A program made the position numbers and the translations under genes. Shown here piece after piece: positions 1-13,600 of a DNA stretch of 64,000 bases. The DNA comes from Spirometra erinaceieuropaei (taxonomy: Eukaryota > Platyhelminthes > Cestoda > Diphyllobothriidea > Diphyllobothriidae): positions 69,526-133,525 of the forward strand of contig CACRXP010000630.1 in the NCBI GenBank assembly GCA_902702965.1, in the 5' to 3' direction. Positions within the stretch are counted from its first letter, which is position 1, and each line of letters starts with the position of its first letter. Below the pieces are notes generated by a model. That model made no database searches and was not told the origin of the DNA. It was given only the letters and a program-made list of their open reading frames with translations.

Positions 1-1040
1 CTAGTGGATGGTATTTCACGGAGGTGGTGTTAGTTGGGGTTACATGAGGGAGGTCCTACAGCACGGCACTAGGGGAGTCGGGCAGGGAAATGTAAAAAAT
101 TAATACAATTTTCCTTATAATCGTTATTCTGCGTTTAGATAATCAACGGAATTTAGCCGCGGAAATTAAAAAGGACTCAAAAAACAGTAGTCAGTAAATA
201 AAAGAAACACGATTAAACCGCCACTAGCGGCCCTACAAGGGGGTAGTTTCCAAGAGAATAAACAGACAATAAGCAGACAGAATGACAAACAAATAGTAAT
301 CGCAAGTAACAGATGACGCATATCAAGGCCGGCGAGGGTGTACCGTCCCAAGTTCAAAAGTGCACGCAATCGAAAAGAGCCCAATGGTACCCGAACAGTG
401 TTTTTAAATTAGTGTTTGAGCAACCTACGCACGTAGAAAAATTAGAGAAAACCCAAGGTGCAATATGTGCTACTGTCGGCATGGGATATCCAGTGAAGTG
501 GCACTGCAGAGGAAAGTTGACTGACTAAGAAGAAATTCTACTGGCCGGGGAGAGGAGTGGTTACAGCCAGAACCTGTGGGGCTGGTACTCGACCGTATTT
601 ATCGACTCTCATTTTGTCAGGTCGGCAATGCCTTCAAATTCCCCATTGTGATAGGTTAAATTGATGCTTTGGGGAGAATTCTAACAAATTTGAGCTAGCT
701 ATATTTCCCCTAAGTAATATTTTAATACATTGTTGTATTTATATTTTATGAGAAAACCAAATTATGCTTTAAAAAGTCGTTTCGCTCTATCTCACCAGTT
801 CGTTTGAACACAATTGGCTATAATCGAGATCGAGCGCAGTCCTATAGATAATCGCCCTATAAATGTGATGGAAGCCACACTTTCGATCCAATAGAGCCCA
901 GGGACATGTCAGCTAGAGTTTAGTAGGAGAAAAATCGAAGGAATATAGAAGGAGATATGTAAATGCAAGCCAGTCTGCAAAGAATAATTCAGCCTAGAGA
1001 CCTGTGATATTAACTAACTGTGTATGTCAATAACACGAAG
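1..1040. other. No recognisable gene
   Basis: Both strands carry only short open frames, the longest being 71-72 codons. Neither shows a family motif or splice-site arrangement I can defend. The minus-strand frame at 166-384 has a hydrophobic stretch, but it starts without a convincing ATG context and stops quickly. Confidence 0.5.
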
Positions 1041-1290
1041 TAAAGCTCAGTATCGCAGGGAAATAAGTAAATAGGAAACTGAGGTCCAAATAAATAGAGC
1101 CATACATATTGATAGATTGGTAAATAAATAGATACGTAGACAGATAAGCAAATAAACAGACAAATAAATAGGCCGATATCGGGTAAATGACTAAGCGATA
1201 AGCAATAGACGAGAGATCATTGATACGCAAACAGACTAGCAGACAGACAAATCAATATTTATATGAATCGGTATACATAAGGAAATGAAT
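1041..1290. repeat. Degenerate tetranucleotide (AAAT/AGAC/GATA-type) repeat
   Basis: The stretch is built from short A-rich words such as AAATAAATAG, AGACAGATA, GCAAATAAAC and CAGACAAAT, repeating about every 4 or 8 bases with many substitutions. The minus strand therefore reads as a run of Tyr, Leu, Ile and Ser (an apparent 67-residue ORF at 1027-1230), which is a by-product of the repeat and not a protein. It looks like an old, decayed simple-sequence satellite. Confidence 0.7.
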
Positions 1291-1412
1291 ATATAAAGGC
1301 TAATCACACTAAGCGAAAGCCAATAGAGATAAATTTGGTACTAAACGTCATCTTCTTCCTTCTTTTAAAACGCACAGTAAGCAGCCAACCCCAACGTGAT
1401 ATACCGACAAAA

Positions 1413-1800
1413 ATGGTCGAAATAATGAAGCCTGTTGAATACTGCAAACACAGAGGCCTGCTTCCAACGACCCCGACCTGTAAATGTGGACTGTTACTGA
1501 GACAATATATCCGTAGACCGCGCGCGGATAGCTATGTGTTTCGGTGTAACCCATGTGACAAGAGAAAGGCCCAGCAAAGTAAAGCCATATTTGAGAACAT
1601 TTGCCTGAAAATCAGAAAAATTATGGAGATATGCCTAGTATTTGTAAGGGGGACGAAAATAAAATAAAATGCTGAGAAAACTTTTGAGTGTGCCAAACAA
1701 CGACAGTCGAATGGTATACTAATTTCCGGAATGCACAGTACGTCACCTATTTCATGACACCTGATGGCAGAAACAGTAGTGAGAATTTTCGAACGCCTTA
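1413..1800 (+). pseudogene. Merlin-type (IS1016-related) DNA transposase, broken N-terminal fragment
   Basis: The first frame (ATG 1413 to TAA 1665-1667) encodes an Arg-Gly-Leu-Leu motif, then Cys-x-Cys, an Arg-rich linker, Asp-x-Tyr-x-Phe-Arg-Cys-x-x-Cys, and later a Phe plus Leu-x-x-x-x-Ile amphipathic segment. This order (RGLL, zinc ribbon, D-x-Y-x-[WF]-R-C, then the helix before the catalytic core) is that of Merlin transposases, a superfamily first described with a Schistosoma mansoni element. After one in-frame stop the same frame continues with a Glu-Cys-Ala-Lys-Gln motif (from 1683). The frame then shifts at about 1700-1706 to one reading Thr-Val-Glu-Trp-Tyr and ending near 1800, which matches the family's next conserved block. 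One nonsense mutation and one frameshift, with no DDE core visible downstream, make it a dead 5' fragment. Terminal inverted repeats were not found. Confidence 0.7.
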
Positions 1801-4800
1801 AACGTTGCGCGTTTTGCTCGCTGGTCCAGCCTCTTCCAGCCTTTCCATATGCAAAAAGTGTGTCCACGAAATTTCATCAAGCAAAACGTTCACAAATTTG
1901 AGCGAAAATGTACGTAGCGACATATTAGGGCATTAGAGTTCAGTTTCGCGCCTGAGCATGTTCTTGTTTGATATAAACGGTGGGAATCAGTTTGCTAACA
2001 CAAGTTACTTTTAATGAACCAGATATTCTATCGATTTTAAGAAGTCGGATTAGCGGTTCTGTGGGATTTTGAGTCTTAAAGTACAGTAAGAACGCACACA
2101 TGCAATCTTTTGTTTAAATGGACCAAAATAGTTTTTAAGTTTATAAAATTATATCGGTTGCCGCAGAAATGACTACCACCAAATAGCAATTTTCAGTTTT
2201 GAACATATAGAACATTACGTCTCATGCTGTCTTGCCTCTGTACATAAGTAATTTTGAAATGGAACTTACGAAACATGAACAGTTTAAATAAAATATCAGT
2301 ATTTACATGGCCACTCTGCCGTGCATTAATAACTGTAGAATGCAGCCTAAAAGTGGGCAAAGATAGTGAAAATGAACAAAGTATAAGCAGAAAATGTGGT
2401 TCTTACATTTGTGGTTGAGAAATGTCAGTATTTTTGGCAACTTGAACAAAGCGATCAAAAATACTAAATCTTTTCTTTGCCTCATCGTGCAAAAATATAA
2501 GGTGTACAGACATCCGTCAACGACATGCGGTGTTAAAGCATTTCTTAAACAGATGACTCAGTTTAAAGCGTTTTCTAGCTAACCGAAATCATATTCGTTG
2601 CTGACTTTTGTTGTGGTCGTCAATGTTATCCGACAATTAGATATCTTGTTTGGTTTGGTTTCCGAATGTGACCTAAACAATCTTTTACATGAAAGGAATG
2701 TCCAAGCGTTCGCAACTTCAGTAAGTGCCTTCAAAAACTATCTTACTTGTAAGGTTTTAATAAACACATAACATAAAATCTGTCTTTATGAGCAATAGAT
2801 TGAAAACCATGAAAATCAAGAAGAACTTAGTGAATTGTTCCTATCCGGTCTGAAAATCGACGTAATCCAGAATGAGGAAAAAATGCTGTGTAGTTTCGCG
2901 AAGGAAAAGGTCTCGTTGTGTACACAAAGTGGTATGTTTATGTCTACATTTGTCGGTTCGATTTAAATTTACTGGTCATTGAAATGCCTGAAAATATGTG
3001 CCTTTGTGTAAACGTTTGTTCCTATCGGTAACATCAAGCAAAATCCTGTTTGCCTTTTTAAAACGCAGCTTAATCAATTCGAAATCGTAAAGAATACAGC
3101 GGATACTTGGGAAACCGCTTTGGAAAATAAGCTTACAATCTGGACTGTTGGCAATCCGCCATAGCTGAAATTAAACTAACTCTTAAAAGATACTTAGATG
3201 CAAACTTAACTAAAAGATTATTTTCAGAGGCCATTGTATTTGTACTGCCATGCTTATTTAGTGTTTTTCGTGGACAGGCTTTCTGTCCATCGAGAACTGA
3301 AGTTTAAACAATCACAACCATCTCCGATGTTTTTGGGATTTTTCGCTTTTCTAAACGAAATTGTTGCTTCTAAACAATGTAACATTATTCTAACATTTAT
3401 TTTTTACTTCCCTTAAAGTTTTTATTTATTAACATAGATATTGAGTCCATGCGTTGGCGTCAGTTTGCGAATGATAAGCAATCATTCGTAAATTCCGACA
3501 CCTTCCCTGAGTTAGGTCGCGCACTGTATGCTCAAGAACCCTGATGTGATAAACGAAGCAGCAGGGGTGGCCCAGGCACATCGACAAAACGCTCGTAAGT
3601 CGCCGGAAGTACAATGTTGTAAGGGAGAAAAGGCAATTCTGGCTTCTTGGCATGCACATTTCGAAGCAGAAGAAAACACTATTTGAACAGGTGGACAAGA
3701 GGGGCTAGAAGGCACTGAAATCGGTAATCGGGAAATGGTTGCCAAGGGCAGTGTGATCGTAGAGGATGGATGGAAAGCTACAGCCGCCTTCCGTCAACGA
3801 GATAAGAACACTACACCGTCAATTACTCTTCAAACATTGTGGACCTAACTACACGAAGGCACATGAATGCCATCAAAGGCTAATAGAAACTGCATGAAGG
3901 AAGACCCATGTCAGATCTAGTGATATGGTCCCACACATATGAAGTACAATCTCGACTATCATTCTGGTTGAACACATCCAGCTTATAGAAAGCGTAGGAA
4001 ACCTTCCTGTCCCATGACGCTCAAATATACCCTTTGCGACAACAGTCGGATGGGTGAGCTGTGCGAAATGCTCCAAAAAACAGGATTTTGCCGCATGTAT
4101 GCAAATTCCTGTGCATAAAGTTATTTCAACTGAACTGCCTATGATTTGATAAATAACTTGTTGTATAGCGAGTAACGATATGACCCGAAACGAAAAGTAC
4201 GCCAACAAAGGCCTACAGACCTTACAGCCTTATTTGCTTGGTGAGAACAGATATGACCGAAAAAGCAATGTACGTCAATCAGACCTACGAAGCTTACACC
4301 GTTCGTTGTATGTTGAGTATTGGCATGCCCAAAAACTGGCAATGCTAGCACCTTGGGAAATGAGGGAAATCAAGACGTAAAAGTGGCGCACAGGTTACAG
4401 ATTTGTAGGGAGAATACTTCAAGCAACCGCATGCCAAGTAATTTGAAACAACAAAAGGTCATACTGAAGGTAATATGCGAATGCAGTGTTATCAATTTGC
4501 TAGATAACACAATGTATGACGTCCTATAGCCCTGAAGGGATACACCAAACAGGGCCTACTGAATAAAATATAGTAGCTAACTATGGGTAGTTAAACAACC
4601 CACCCGATCACCCAATCCTCATCCAATTTTCCATATGAAGCAGCACTAGAAATGGACAAAAGAGCTCAATTCTGTTAGACAGCGTGCATGATTTCTCACA
4701 ATCTGCGATGGTAAAAGGATATGCTAGGCGTTTTTACTTAGGAAGGATTTTGATTGGTACTTGTGCAGGATACCTCCCCACAGGTCGTTCTCATGCGGCT

Positions 4801-7800
4801 GCATACCTGATTAAAACTGATTTTTATGAGCAACAGGTTACTAAGCAGGTTACTTTAAGCAAAGCAGGAAGAGGCCACAGGAGTTGAGGATGTTGACGAT
4901 TTAATCTGTGACAAGTAGTGGAAATGAAGGAGTACATATGAACACTTAAGATGTTATGGCATGGGGCAAACTGATCACAGACATTTTCGAATAAACCTTT
5001 GTAGGTTGACTTAACCATGGCAAAGGTGTACTGAGGAAGAAATTGGAGAGTCAAGGCGTTTCGTCAGGCTTATTTTGGACGTATTCAGCTTCTCATATGT
5101 CCTAGTAGCGGTCTACATCAGGCAGATGCTGACGCGTCTTTGATTTTGGTAGGACAGCTGTCGGTATAAGTATGCTAATGAATTTTCAATGAAGTTAATT
5201 GGCAAATAGTCTTTACACAGCGAGTCAAATCGCACCAAACATGTTTGTTCCCCTAACTTTTTCATATTCCATTTTTTACTGGAGGAAGTTTGATTTCCCT
5301 TGAAACAACTCGAGTTCGTTTGCATTGCATGCCCATGTGAAAACTCTATAGTCTTCTTATTATTTACGGCGCTACTTGTGCATGTCTCCCTTACCAAAAG
5401 GTTTTAGTGGACAAAAGACGAGCGGAGTTGGTACGGACTGCTCCTGGCTTCTAGTATGAACAACAAGAAACATCTTTCATGAAACGTTTGATTAATTCAA
5501 AATGTAAGTTTAGAGAAGCTCACAGCTTTACGAGTGCAGCCAAAAACATATTTTTGAGATTCATGGTATTTGGACATCCATTTGTTGAGTGTACACACTC
5601 TTCGGTCTAAAGTAAAACCAGTTTCTAAATCTTGAGTACGTATTTAATGGTCCAAACTTTATTTTTTGCAGATGTCCTCTTCCAAGTCCCTAAATGAATT
5701 GTTTATATGTAAGATAATCCTAGTCGGTGTGTAAAAGATGCAACTGTCAGACTTCGTGTTATATCCGGACGTGACCAATTATTTTGAGGAACTTCAAATT
5801 TAGCACGCCATTCACGTATCTCCAGTGCCTAAAAGGGATACCCGGTCTGCCACCAGTCTTATTTTGCTAACTATTTCATATCGTCTAAGCCTATGTGAAG
5901 TCCACGAGGTCAGCCCAAATTGTTTTACATTCTTTAACTTGAATATGCATAGAAAGTGCATCTGCATCGTGCCAATTTTCTGTATTCGTGACAAGCTAGG
6001 AACTGCAAAGATAAACGTCGCCTTTATGAAAAAGTGATCTCTGAACCTTGTTTTATGCCAACGACCTACGTCCTACGTCGGTATTTAAAGTCAAAAAGTG
6101 CATGATGTGTTTCTTCGATCTGTGAGTCGTAAGCTCACTTTAATTTTCTTCGAAGGATTATTTGCCTGTAAAACGTCTGCACTTCTATTGTCTTTTTGGT
6201 CATTTTGACCCTTATTTTGTTGCTATTGTTGTTTTTCCCGGGACATATCTTTCTCTGATCTCATAAAATGACGCATTATATTTTGTTGCATATCACAGCG
6301 CTCGTGTTACCTGTCTGAGAAACAGGTGCTTCCAAAAGAATGAGTCATGTGCCGCTGGTAACGTGATATCGAAATGCTCGGACGTCGTCTTCGTGGCGCC
6401 AAACTTGTCTTTCCAGCCGGGAGTCGGACATTTTTGAGGGGTAGCTGAGCAGTGCTGCTGTGAAAATTGTTTTGAACACCCTGATCTTAATTAAAGTTAG
6501 TACTGACGAACCCAGCCGTTGCCTTGATGCCAGAGGCCGTGAAATATCTCGGTTCTAATGCTTGTCGAATTACGCGGTCACACCGAACTTTAGATAACTA
6601 CTGCAAAAGTGCAGAGAAAACCTTCTTTAAACTCTAATGCCATTAAATTATCAAGGCGGCACAATGCTTATGACCGTGTTGGTAGCAGACATGTGAAAAC
6701 TCAGTGGGGGCACCCTTGCATGTTTGCAGTTATATTTAGTCCAATCCGCCTGCTACTAGAAAAGAAGCTGTTTTTTACGAAAAATGACAGTGGTTTAGAG
6801 CGATGATTTCCCGAACGACCAAGCCGCATTAAAAAGTTTATAAATCGCATCTTTTTGACCATCATCATCAGACCTGTAAAAAGACATGCGTTACAATAGG
6901 CTAGGGAAAAGTGGAGAGCTATTACTGGTAAGAGATGAAGGAAAGGATTGATTGTGTCTGAAAATGCCAAACAAGAAGGAAGAATTGGGGTCTACGTTTG
7001 AGATATAGAAAGAATGAAAACATTACGGTCGAATGTAAATGTATTGCATGGTTATAACTTGGCACTACAAGATGCGCCTTTCCGTGAGCGATGATCGTTC
7101 TAAATGAAAGTGAACGCAGTGAACAGCAGCCAACCCGATGCTTAAAGAAGTTATTTTAAACGACGCGGGACAAAACTCATCATTTTCAGTAATCTGTCAA
7201 ACTTTAGATCCAAACACTTCTGAGTTGTTAAATTCAAATTTCAGAATGTAGAAGCAAGTTTGCCTGTAAATTGCGTTTTCACGTTTTCTTACTTTCTAAG
7301 CTCATAGAAGTACTTTCAAAATACATCGACATGCTGTTGTAGAGCTGCTTGTTAAGAATGTGGGTAAGCCATAACTTCTTTTAGAGATAATACAATGTTA
7401 GCAACACCAATCCGCATAGCATTTTTTTCAGGAAATTGTCAAATTCTATGTATGAAAGACGAAAGTGATGTGCGTATCTCTAAGTAGGACAATAAATCTA
7501 TTTGTTGGATTCATAAAATATTTGATCATCTTTTGGTTAAGCGCATGGGCATTCAACATTTGTGTATATTCCTTTCGAAACTACTTAATGCAAACGGAAA
7601 TTACCCATGCGTTTATCTGCGAAATTCCGCAGAAAAGCATTCTAAAACAAAAACTTGTAAGAGGATCATTTTATTTGTTCAAACTCTAACGCCTCACGTA
7701 TCATTGCTTTGGGTACCGATTTTCTTATGCGGCGAGTTTTCCCATTTCCCGGCGTCCGTTAAAACTATCTTCACTGGGGGAAGGTCAAAGTTGCAAAACC

Positions 7801-10469
7801 ATACAACAGCTGGCTAACGTCATTTGTTCTCGTCACCAATGACTACGGTTAGAGTCCCTTCCAAGAATTGTCTGTGAATACCAATGATCGTCATCGGAGA
7901 TTTCCTTTAGATTCAGTGTTATCTGTTTTCACCTAACTGTAGACAGTAAAGCAACAAGGTTATGCTCCAAATCACGGAGAGATAAGAGTATGCTTTCATA
8001 TGATCTTGTTCTACGACTTGGGATCAAATCGTGGCCAACACACTTGTGTAAAATCAAATCGCTAACACTTCATAAGTAACACTGTTCAAAGTTAGGCAGC
8101 TAATCTGCCAGATCATGAACTTTCCAACCGTCAATTCGAGCAAATCCTTTTTTTCATATTCCCTCGCATTTATTCAAGCCCTCTGCATTGCCTGATCATT
8201 AATATATCACTCCATGCATTCTGTGATCTAATATGGTCGACCCAGCTTGTTTAGGTAATAAACCCAGTTTTGGTTAAAGCCCCAAAATTTTCTTCCATTA
8301 GGTTAACCCCGTCATGTTCGTACCCTTATTTGCCACGTCAAATTACAGCGACGAAACATGAACATTACTTACCGACAGATTCTTTTCCCTTTTTCTTCTA
8401 TGCCCCGAACAGGACCAAGCCGAAATAACCCCTAGTTCTGACATGCCTTAACTCCCTTAACACCCCCTCTCATGACTACTGTTCATTAATCGTTATTAAT
8501 TTTGCTGCTCTACCGCAATTTACATATATTATCGTGCAGGCGCGACGAGGAATAATCGGAATCGTGTGTCCTCCGAACTTGACTTCCTCAATGCTTAGGT
8601 GGGTGTCAACGTAGATCCTAAGCAAAATATTCCCACGGACATAAGCAAAGTTTCTAATATAAGCCTATTGCATATTTTCTATCAGTCGTTTCTTCGTACT
8701 CTAGACATCTTTCGTATCCCATATTTTTTAACGTTATCATGTTTGGGATCTCCTTTTGCCCTCTGTGTTAGGGATGATAGATCAGCAGATAAGTGCAATT
8801 CTACAGAAAATCCAGTTATGGGTAAAAAAGCGAAAAGTGTTGAGAGGGCCACTCGGCCCTTTGAATTTGAACATTTCATGAAAATTGTTGACAGGAGAAG
8901 ATTCAAAAGCGTTCAGTACGTCGAGCGGTCAATTTTTGGCAGTTACGCTACACCGGCTTGATGAAGACCAGCGACTATACCGATTTCACTCATGACAACT
9001 GTAGAAATCAAACAAAAGCGCATTGCTTATATCGTCGAACTTTGCTCCGCTGTCTGTAATAGGCACAATCTTAATATGTTCTCATTAATAGGAGGCACTC
9101 TGCGAGCCGTATGAAAACTTCCGATGGACATCATACGGTAGCCAGCATTAATCTCATGTATGAGGATGAAGTTGTCTGTCTCGGTTTCACATTTTCTGAA
9201 CCGTGTTGGCAAATAATTCCTTAACTTCTTGGCAAACGTTGACTTCAGCAGAGCTAGTAAACGATTAGTGGTGGCAAGGGGCAACGGTTTTTACTCACTT
9301 CTAGTCGTGGACTCAAGCTCCAGAAAAAGCAAAACTTCTACTGCGATGTTGGAAAAAGGACGCAAATGTGATCAAAAATATCGGTTTCTTGCAGGTTTTT
9401 GAGGCACGTCACCTGGAAAGAAGTAATCTGGTAGACAAATTTACGTTTTCTCTGGTGGATTTTGCAGTTCTTACTGCCCATTTAGATGTAAACTTATTTT
9501 TAGGTACCCGCAGTGGGTACTTTTTATAGCATCTGAAATTGCACCTTTACCAACCCCAATGCAGTCTAGTGAATGATAACACCTATTTCGATTACTAGAC
9601 GGACAATATAGTTTTTATTCTTGCCTGCGGAATAAGAATTTTTTCAAAATCCACCTACGGCCTTATAGATGTTTTGAAGAAACTGTTGTGCTCCATTAAA
9701 GTCAAGAAATAAACGATAACGCTGCATAAAGTAACCAGCGTAATTAATATCCGCTGGCGAAACGTTCTGCGGAACCAAGGCCAGGAGTGCGCGCTTTGGC
9801 AGTATGTTGTAATATCTGGGTGAAAGCCAGCTCCGAATACAGGTTTGACATCGGAAAATGTACGTGCATTGGCGTAATTCGTAAAGGTCGTTATCATTAA
9901 TGCGGGAAATCTAAAAGACATGGGGAATTTCAGTGTTTAAAAGGAGAAAATGTCTATGAATCGCACACAAATACAGTGAGATGCCTTTAGCAAAAAAGGT
10001 GGAACTCCAAATCTGCATTCATTGTGTACCCAAAGCGAAAAATGTTATTTAATGGGACAAAGGACAAGAATGTGACAAGTAACTGGAAATAATTCGGCTG
10101 AAATGACTGCGTTTTGTGTAAACCTTCACTAAAACTGTTAAAAAATACAGCAGTTGCAGTAAAAGTGAGCGCAAGTAGACGTCCACCTGTCACAAGTAAC
10201 GAAGATCATCGACCTATCTTAATCGTAAGTGAACTATGAAGCTCTTGCTCTGTCTTAGTGGTCTAGTCGGGAGTCCTCAAAGGGGGTCCACTTAAGATTT
10301 AGTAAGCTGCAAAAGGGAAATTCTATGTACAAGGACTTGAAACAAATAACTTAAAGTTCTTGCCGCTTTTTATGTCTAAAAAGGGAACCAAGGCTGTTTA
10401 GTGAGAGCAGTTTGCAATACGTGAGCAAACTGACGAGCTTACGAAACCCATCCACATTTGGGAAAAATA
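1801..10469. other. Intergenic DNA without recognisable genes
   Basis: There are scattered open frames of 60-120 codons on both strands with no conserved motif or coherent exon structure. The 120-codon frame at 8599-8961 (+) shows no domain I know. A 73 bp two-copy tandem repeat near 4.2 kb is listed separately. A segment at 3559-3687 weakly recalls a retrotransposon linker and was set aside as unsupported. Confidence 0.5.
4170..4315. repeat. Two-copy diverged tandem repeat, period 73 bp
   Basis: Two consecutive units begin GAGTAACGATATGACC (4170) and GAGAACAGATATGACC (4243). They stay alignable through GTACGCCAA versus GTACGTCAA, and GCCTACAGACCTTACA versus ACCTACGAAGCTTACA. The units are diverged, so the duplication is old. 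I see no third unit. Confidence 0.6.
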
Positions 10470-10600
10470 CAGCAGGTGGTTTGCCTCATGAAACATTGAC
10501 AGAAATTCCGGCGTGAGATTTCGAGTGGAAAGGATTACTTGGATTGAGTTGTAATATTTAATATTGCGCCACATGATTTTAAGATATTTCAGTAATTTCA
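10470..10600 (+). mobile_element. Lone left arm of the foldback element family
   Basis: After a TA dinucleotide (10468-10469) the sequence begins CAGCAGGTGG, then CCTCATGAAACATTGACAG, AAATTCC, and later GGATTACTT and TTGTAATATT. This is the same word order as the left arms of the copies at 56.1, 60.0 and 61.6 kb. Similarity fades after about 130 bp, and I could not find a matching right arm within the next kilobase. It is a truncated or strongly decayed copy, over 39 kb from the cluster of intact ones. Confidence 0.6.
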
Positions 10601-13600
10601 GTATTCTATCTCTTAAACATGTTTTTTCGACCGGCTACAGAAGTCACACGCGCAAAAAGTATTTATTTTTAGACAGTATTACGGTTTTCATAGATTATTG
10701 ACACCAGTATAAATTTAAACTTATATTATAAACGGTGCATGAGACAAAAGTCTTTCCTGTACTCCTATTATGATCAGTTGCATGTTCTTCATGTTTCTTA
10801 CTTAACAAAATAGTATTTTCCATTTTCAATAATTTTGACTTTAGGATACTTTGAAACCCCCTCTGCATCGTTAGCTTTATCTACAGTTTCCAAATTAGGA
10901 AAAATACTTATTCAATTCTAAAGAAAATCATATATCCTCCGATGTTAGTAAGAAGGTATCATATGTAGCTCATCAAACTGTACAATGGATATGAGCCATG
11001 CGGTATACCGAATAAGAAACATTCAAAACAGGGACAGGTATACTGTCATTAAAACGGAAAATTTGCGGTTCTAAAAAGTCATATGATCGGCGGCTACCGA
11101 GTTTTTCACAGGTGGGTTACATAAAAGCGAATTACCCTTACCTGTCCCAGAACACACCTGCGAATTAGTTCGCGTCTATTTATTGGTGGAAATAAATCTA
11201 ACCAAGGAAGCCTTACAAGGACAATCTTTGCCAGCCTGAATTCCGACTTGGTAGCTCGCATACGGCCGGATGGGAATAGGCATGTTGCTTTTAAAAATTG
11301 GAAGTTGCGTCTTCTTTAAGAATCTTGATTTAAAAAGCCATGTATAATTTTACTCTAAAAATGTAATAACGCCTACGGACAATTCTTATTTTCATCGAAT
11401 CCTTATTTTCAAAGTATCTTCGAATATTCCACACGTAACCGTCAAATCGTCCAACACCAAGCAGCTATTTTGAATTGCGAGTGCATTTTAGGATTTTTTG
11501 GAACTTGATCGAAAAACAGTTGTCTGGTCGCTATTGTGCATACTACACTAATTCCTTGGAGATATTAACCGTAAAAGTTATCTAAAGGGCTTCCAGGTCG
11601 TCACTTAACAGTTGTTATTTAACTTGCATGGGCAAACTTTACGTACCAAACTGAGACCACTCATTTGACATGAATTTTCGCAATTTCGGAGTTTCTACCT
11701 AGAAATATTGTTATTTTCAACCAACACAGCATTGCTTGCAATTATCGTCTATAACATAATTGGCAAAAACGAATTTTTAACGGAAAATCGTCTTAACAGC
11801 TTAATTCTGTATTTGCTGGATAGGCGAGTAAATGTGTGCTTCGTCTTGATTTACTCTAAGGAGGAGTAAATGCGACTGATGACCCTGAGTCAGACCCCAA
11901 TTTACCTGAGTTAACCAACGGTTGTCCAGAGGATAAAAAAGTAAAGACGTGGTTTTATTTCATTACATCATTAACACGCCTTTGGAGGATTTTTAATGCT
12001 AGACTTCGCAGGTGTAAACGAGGCGCGTTCTCAGGGTATTCAGGTTGAATGTTCGTACTAAACCAAACCCAAAAGTTCATATTTCGGCAGCTGTATCCCA
12101 ACTTCGATTTATGATTTCTGCAGTAGTCCAATAGCTCTAAATATATTTCCTCTCAATTTTCGTCGAAAGCAGATATATTTTTAACAAAATTTACTACTTA
12201 CAACCGTTCGCTTCACCGCGGCATCTCAATACTATTACTGTCTCCAACCCAAGTTGAATAAGATGACAGTATTTCCTTGTTGCCACATATTTCCGGGATC
12301 TAAGCAAATTAAACGTTCCACGTGTATCCGGCAAAGTAGCACCGGGATAAAATTATTTGATCAAAGTTCATACTGACAACACAAGAATCAAACATGTACT
12401 GATGCTTCTACTTTAACCTAATAGATAGTAATTAGCCAGTATATATTTTATGTATTTCATCCAGAAATATCTGTTTGATCCACTTAAGTTTCATATTATA
12501 TTTGCTTACTGCCTGTGACATTTTCCATAGGGCATAGAGACTTGGCTTTCATTGAACCACCTTGATTGGGAAGTGCAATGCGGGTCCTTCCTTGCGCCCG
12601 GAGGTTGGGTGTGGCTATCTTTCGATATCTATTAAACTCGCGATCTGCACCTACGCCTTCCTCATTTGTAGTGGTGGTGCTCTTCAGAATTCCCTTTCTT
12701 TTCATCGCCAAATCGGACACAGGCAAAATGCAAAGAATCAAACAGTCTTTTCCATTAATGTGGTGTTTTGAGAATAGTGAAGGGACCCTTACCATGCTGG
12801 CAGGAAAAAAATAAACAATCATACCTCACATTCTATTTGCCGAATACCGCTCTCCAATAATCCATGAAACATCCATAAATCGCAGTTAAATAATTGAAAT
12901 ACCACCAAGAGCCATATTGATGTCGATGAATAATCTTGTGGTATATACAATAATCTGGAGTTATCTAAATGAAACACATACATGCGTGGAGCATGTTTTT
13001 TCTAAATTTCCTCTTCTCTTTTAGTGGAGATTGGTGCTTCTCCGGTTCATTTTCTATTTTTGTGGCTAATTGCTTGAATTCCCTTTGAATTAAAATTAAA
13101 GGATTTTATGCTTTGAACTTTTTTATTATATATTTGCCGAAAGTCTGTGATTACTTTCGTTTCTACCAACATATTTTAATGAATCTTAATTTATTTTAGG
13201 TGCCTACTTTTCATGTGATATTCAGGCATCTGAAATCAAGAGTGTCCACTTGTCCTTTGTCCTTAGAAATTCCAAATACGTAACTAATTTCAGAACAGAT
13301 TTTTCTGGTGGCTTCAAACTATTGAATTATTGTTATTTTAGGCATGCAGCATGAGTGAGTTTAAGTATTAGCGTGGTCATCTTTAAAGTTATTCCAAAAT
13401 GGCTGCTTTATCAGTTGTCACCGGCAAAGCCATCATCTGCGACGCAGTAGAATGACAGATTTTAATTATTAGCAAGAAAGGACGCACACATCAATAAAGA
13501 CCTGTTGAAATAGTGGTTAAATCTGCGTTTTCTGCTCCTGGACTACGCCCTGTGATTTCTTTCCTAAGTCGAGTCGCGAAAGTTGAGGTTTGAACACAAA

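Noticed and set aside
3559..3687. Possible linker of an RTE/CR1-type retrotransposon (an Ile-Leu-x-x-Trp-x-x-His-Phe-Glu motif)
   Set aside because: Only about ten residues match the expected pattern, a stop follows immediately, and no reverse transcriptase motif was found nearby.
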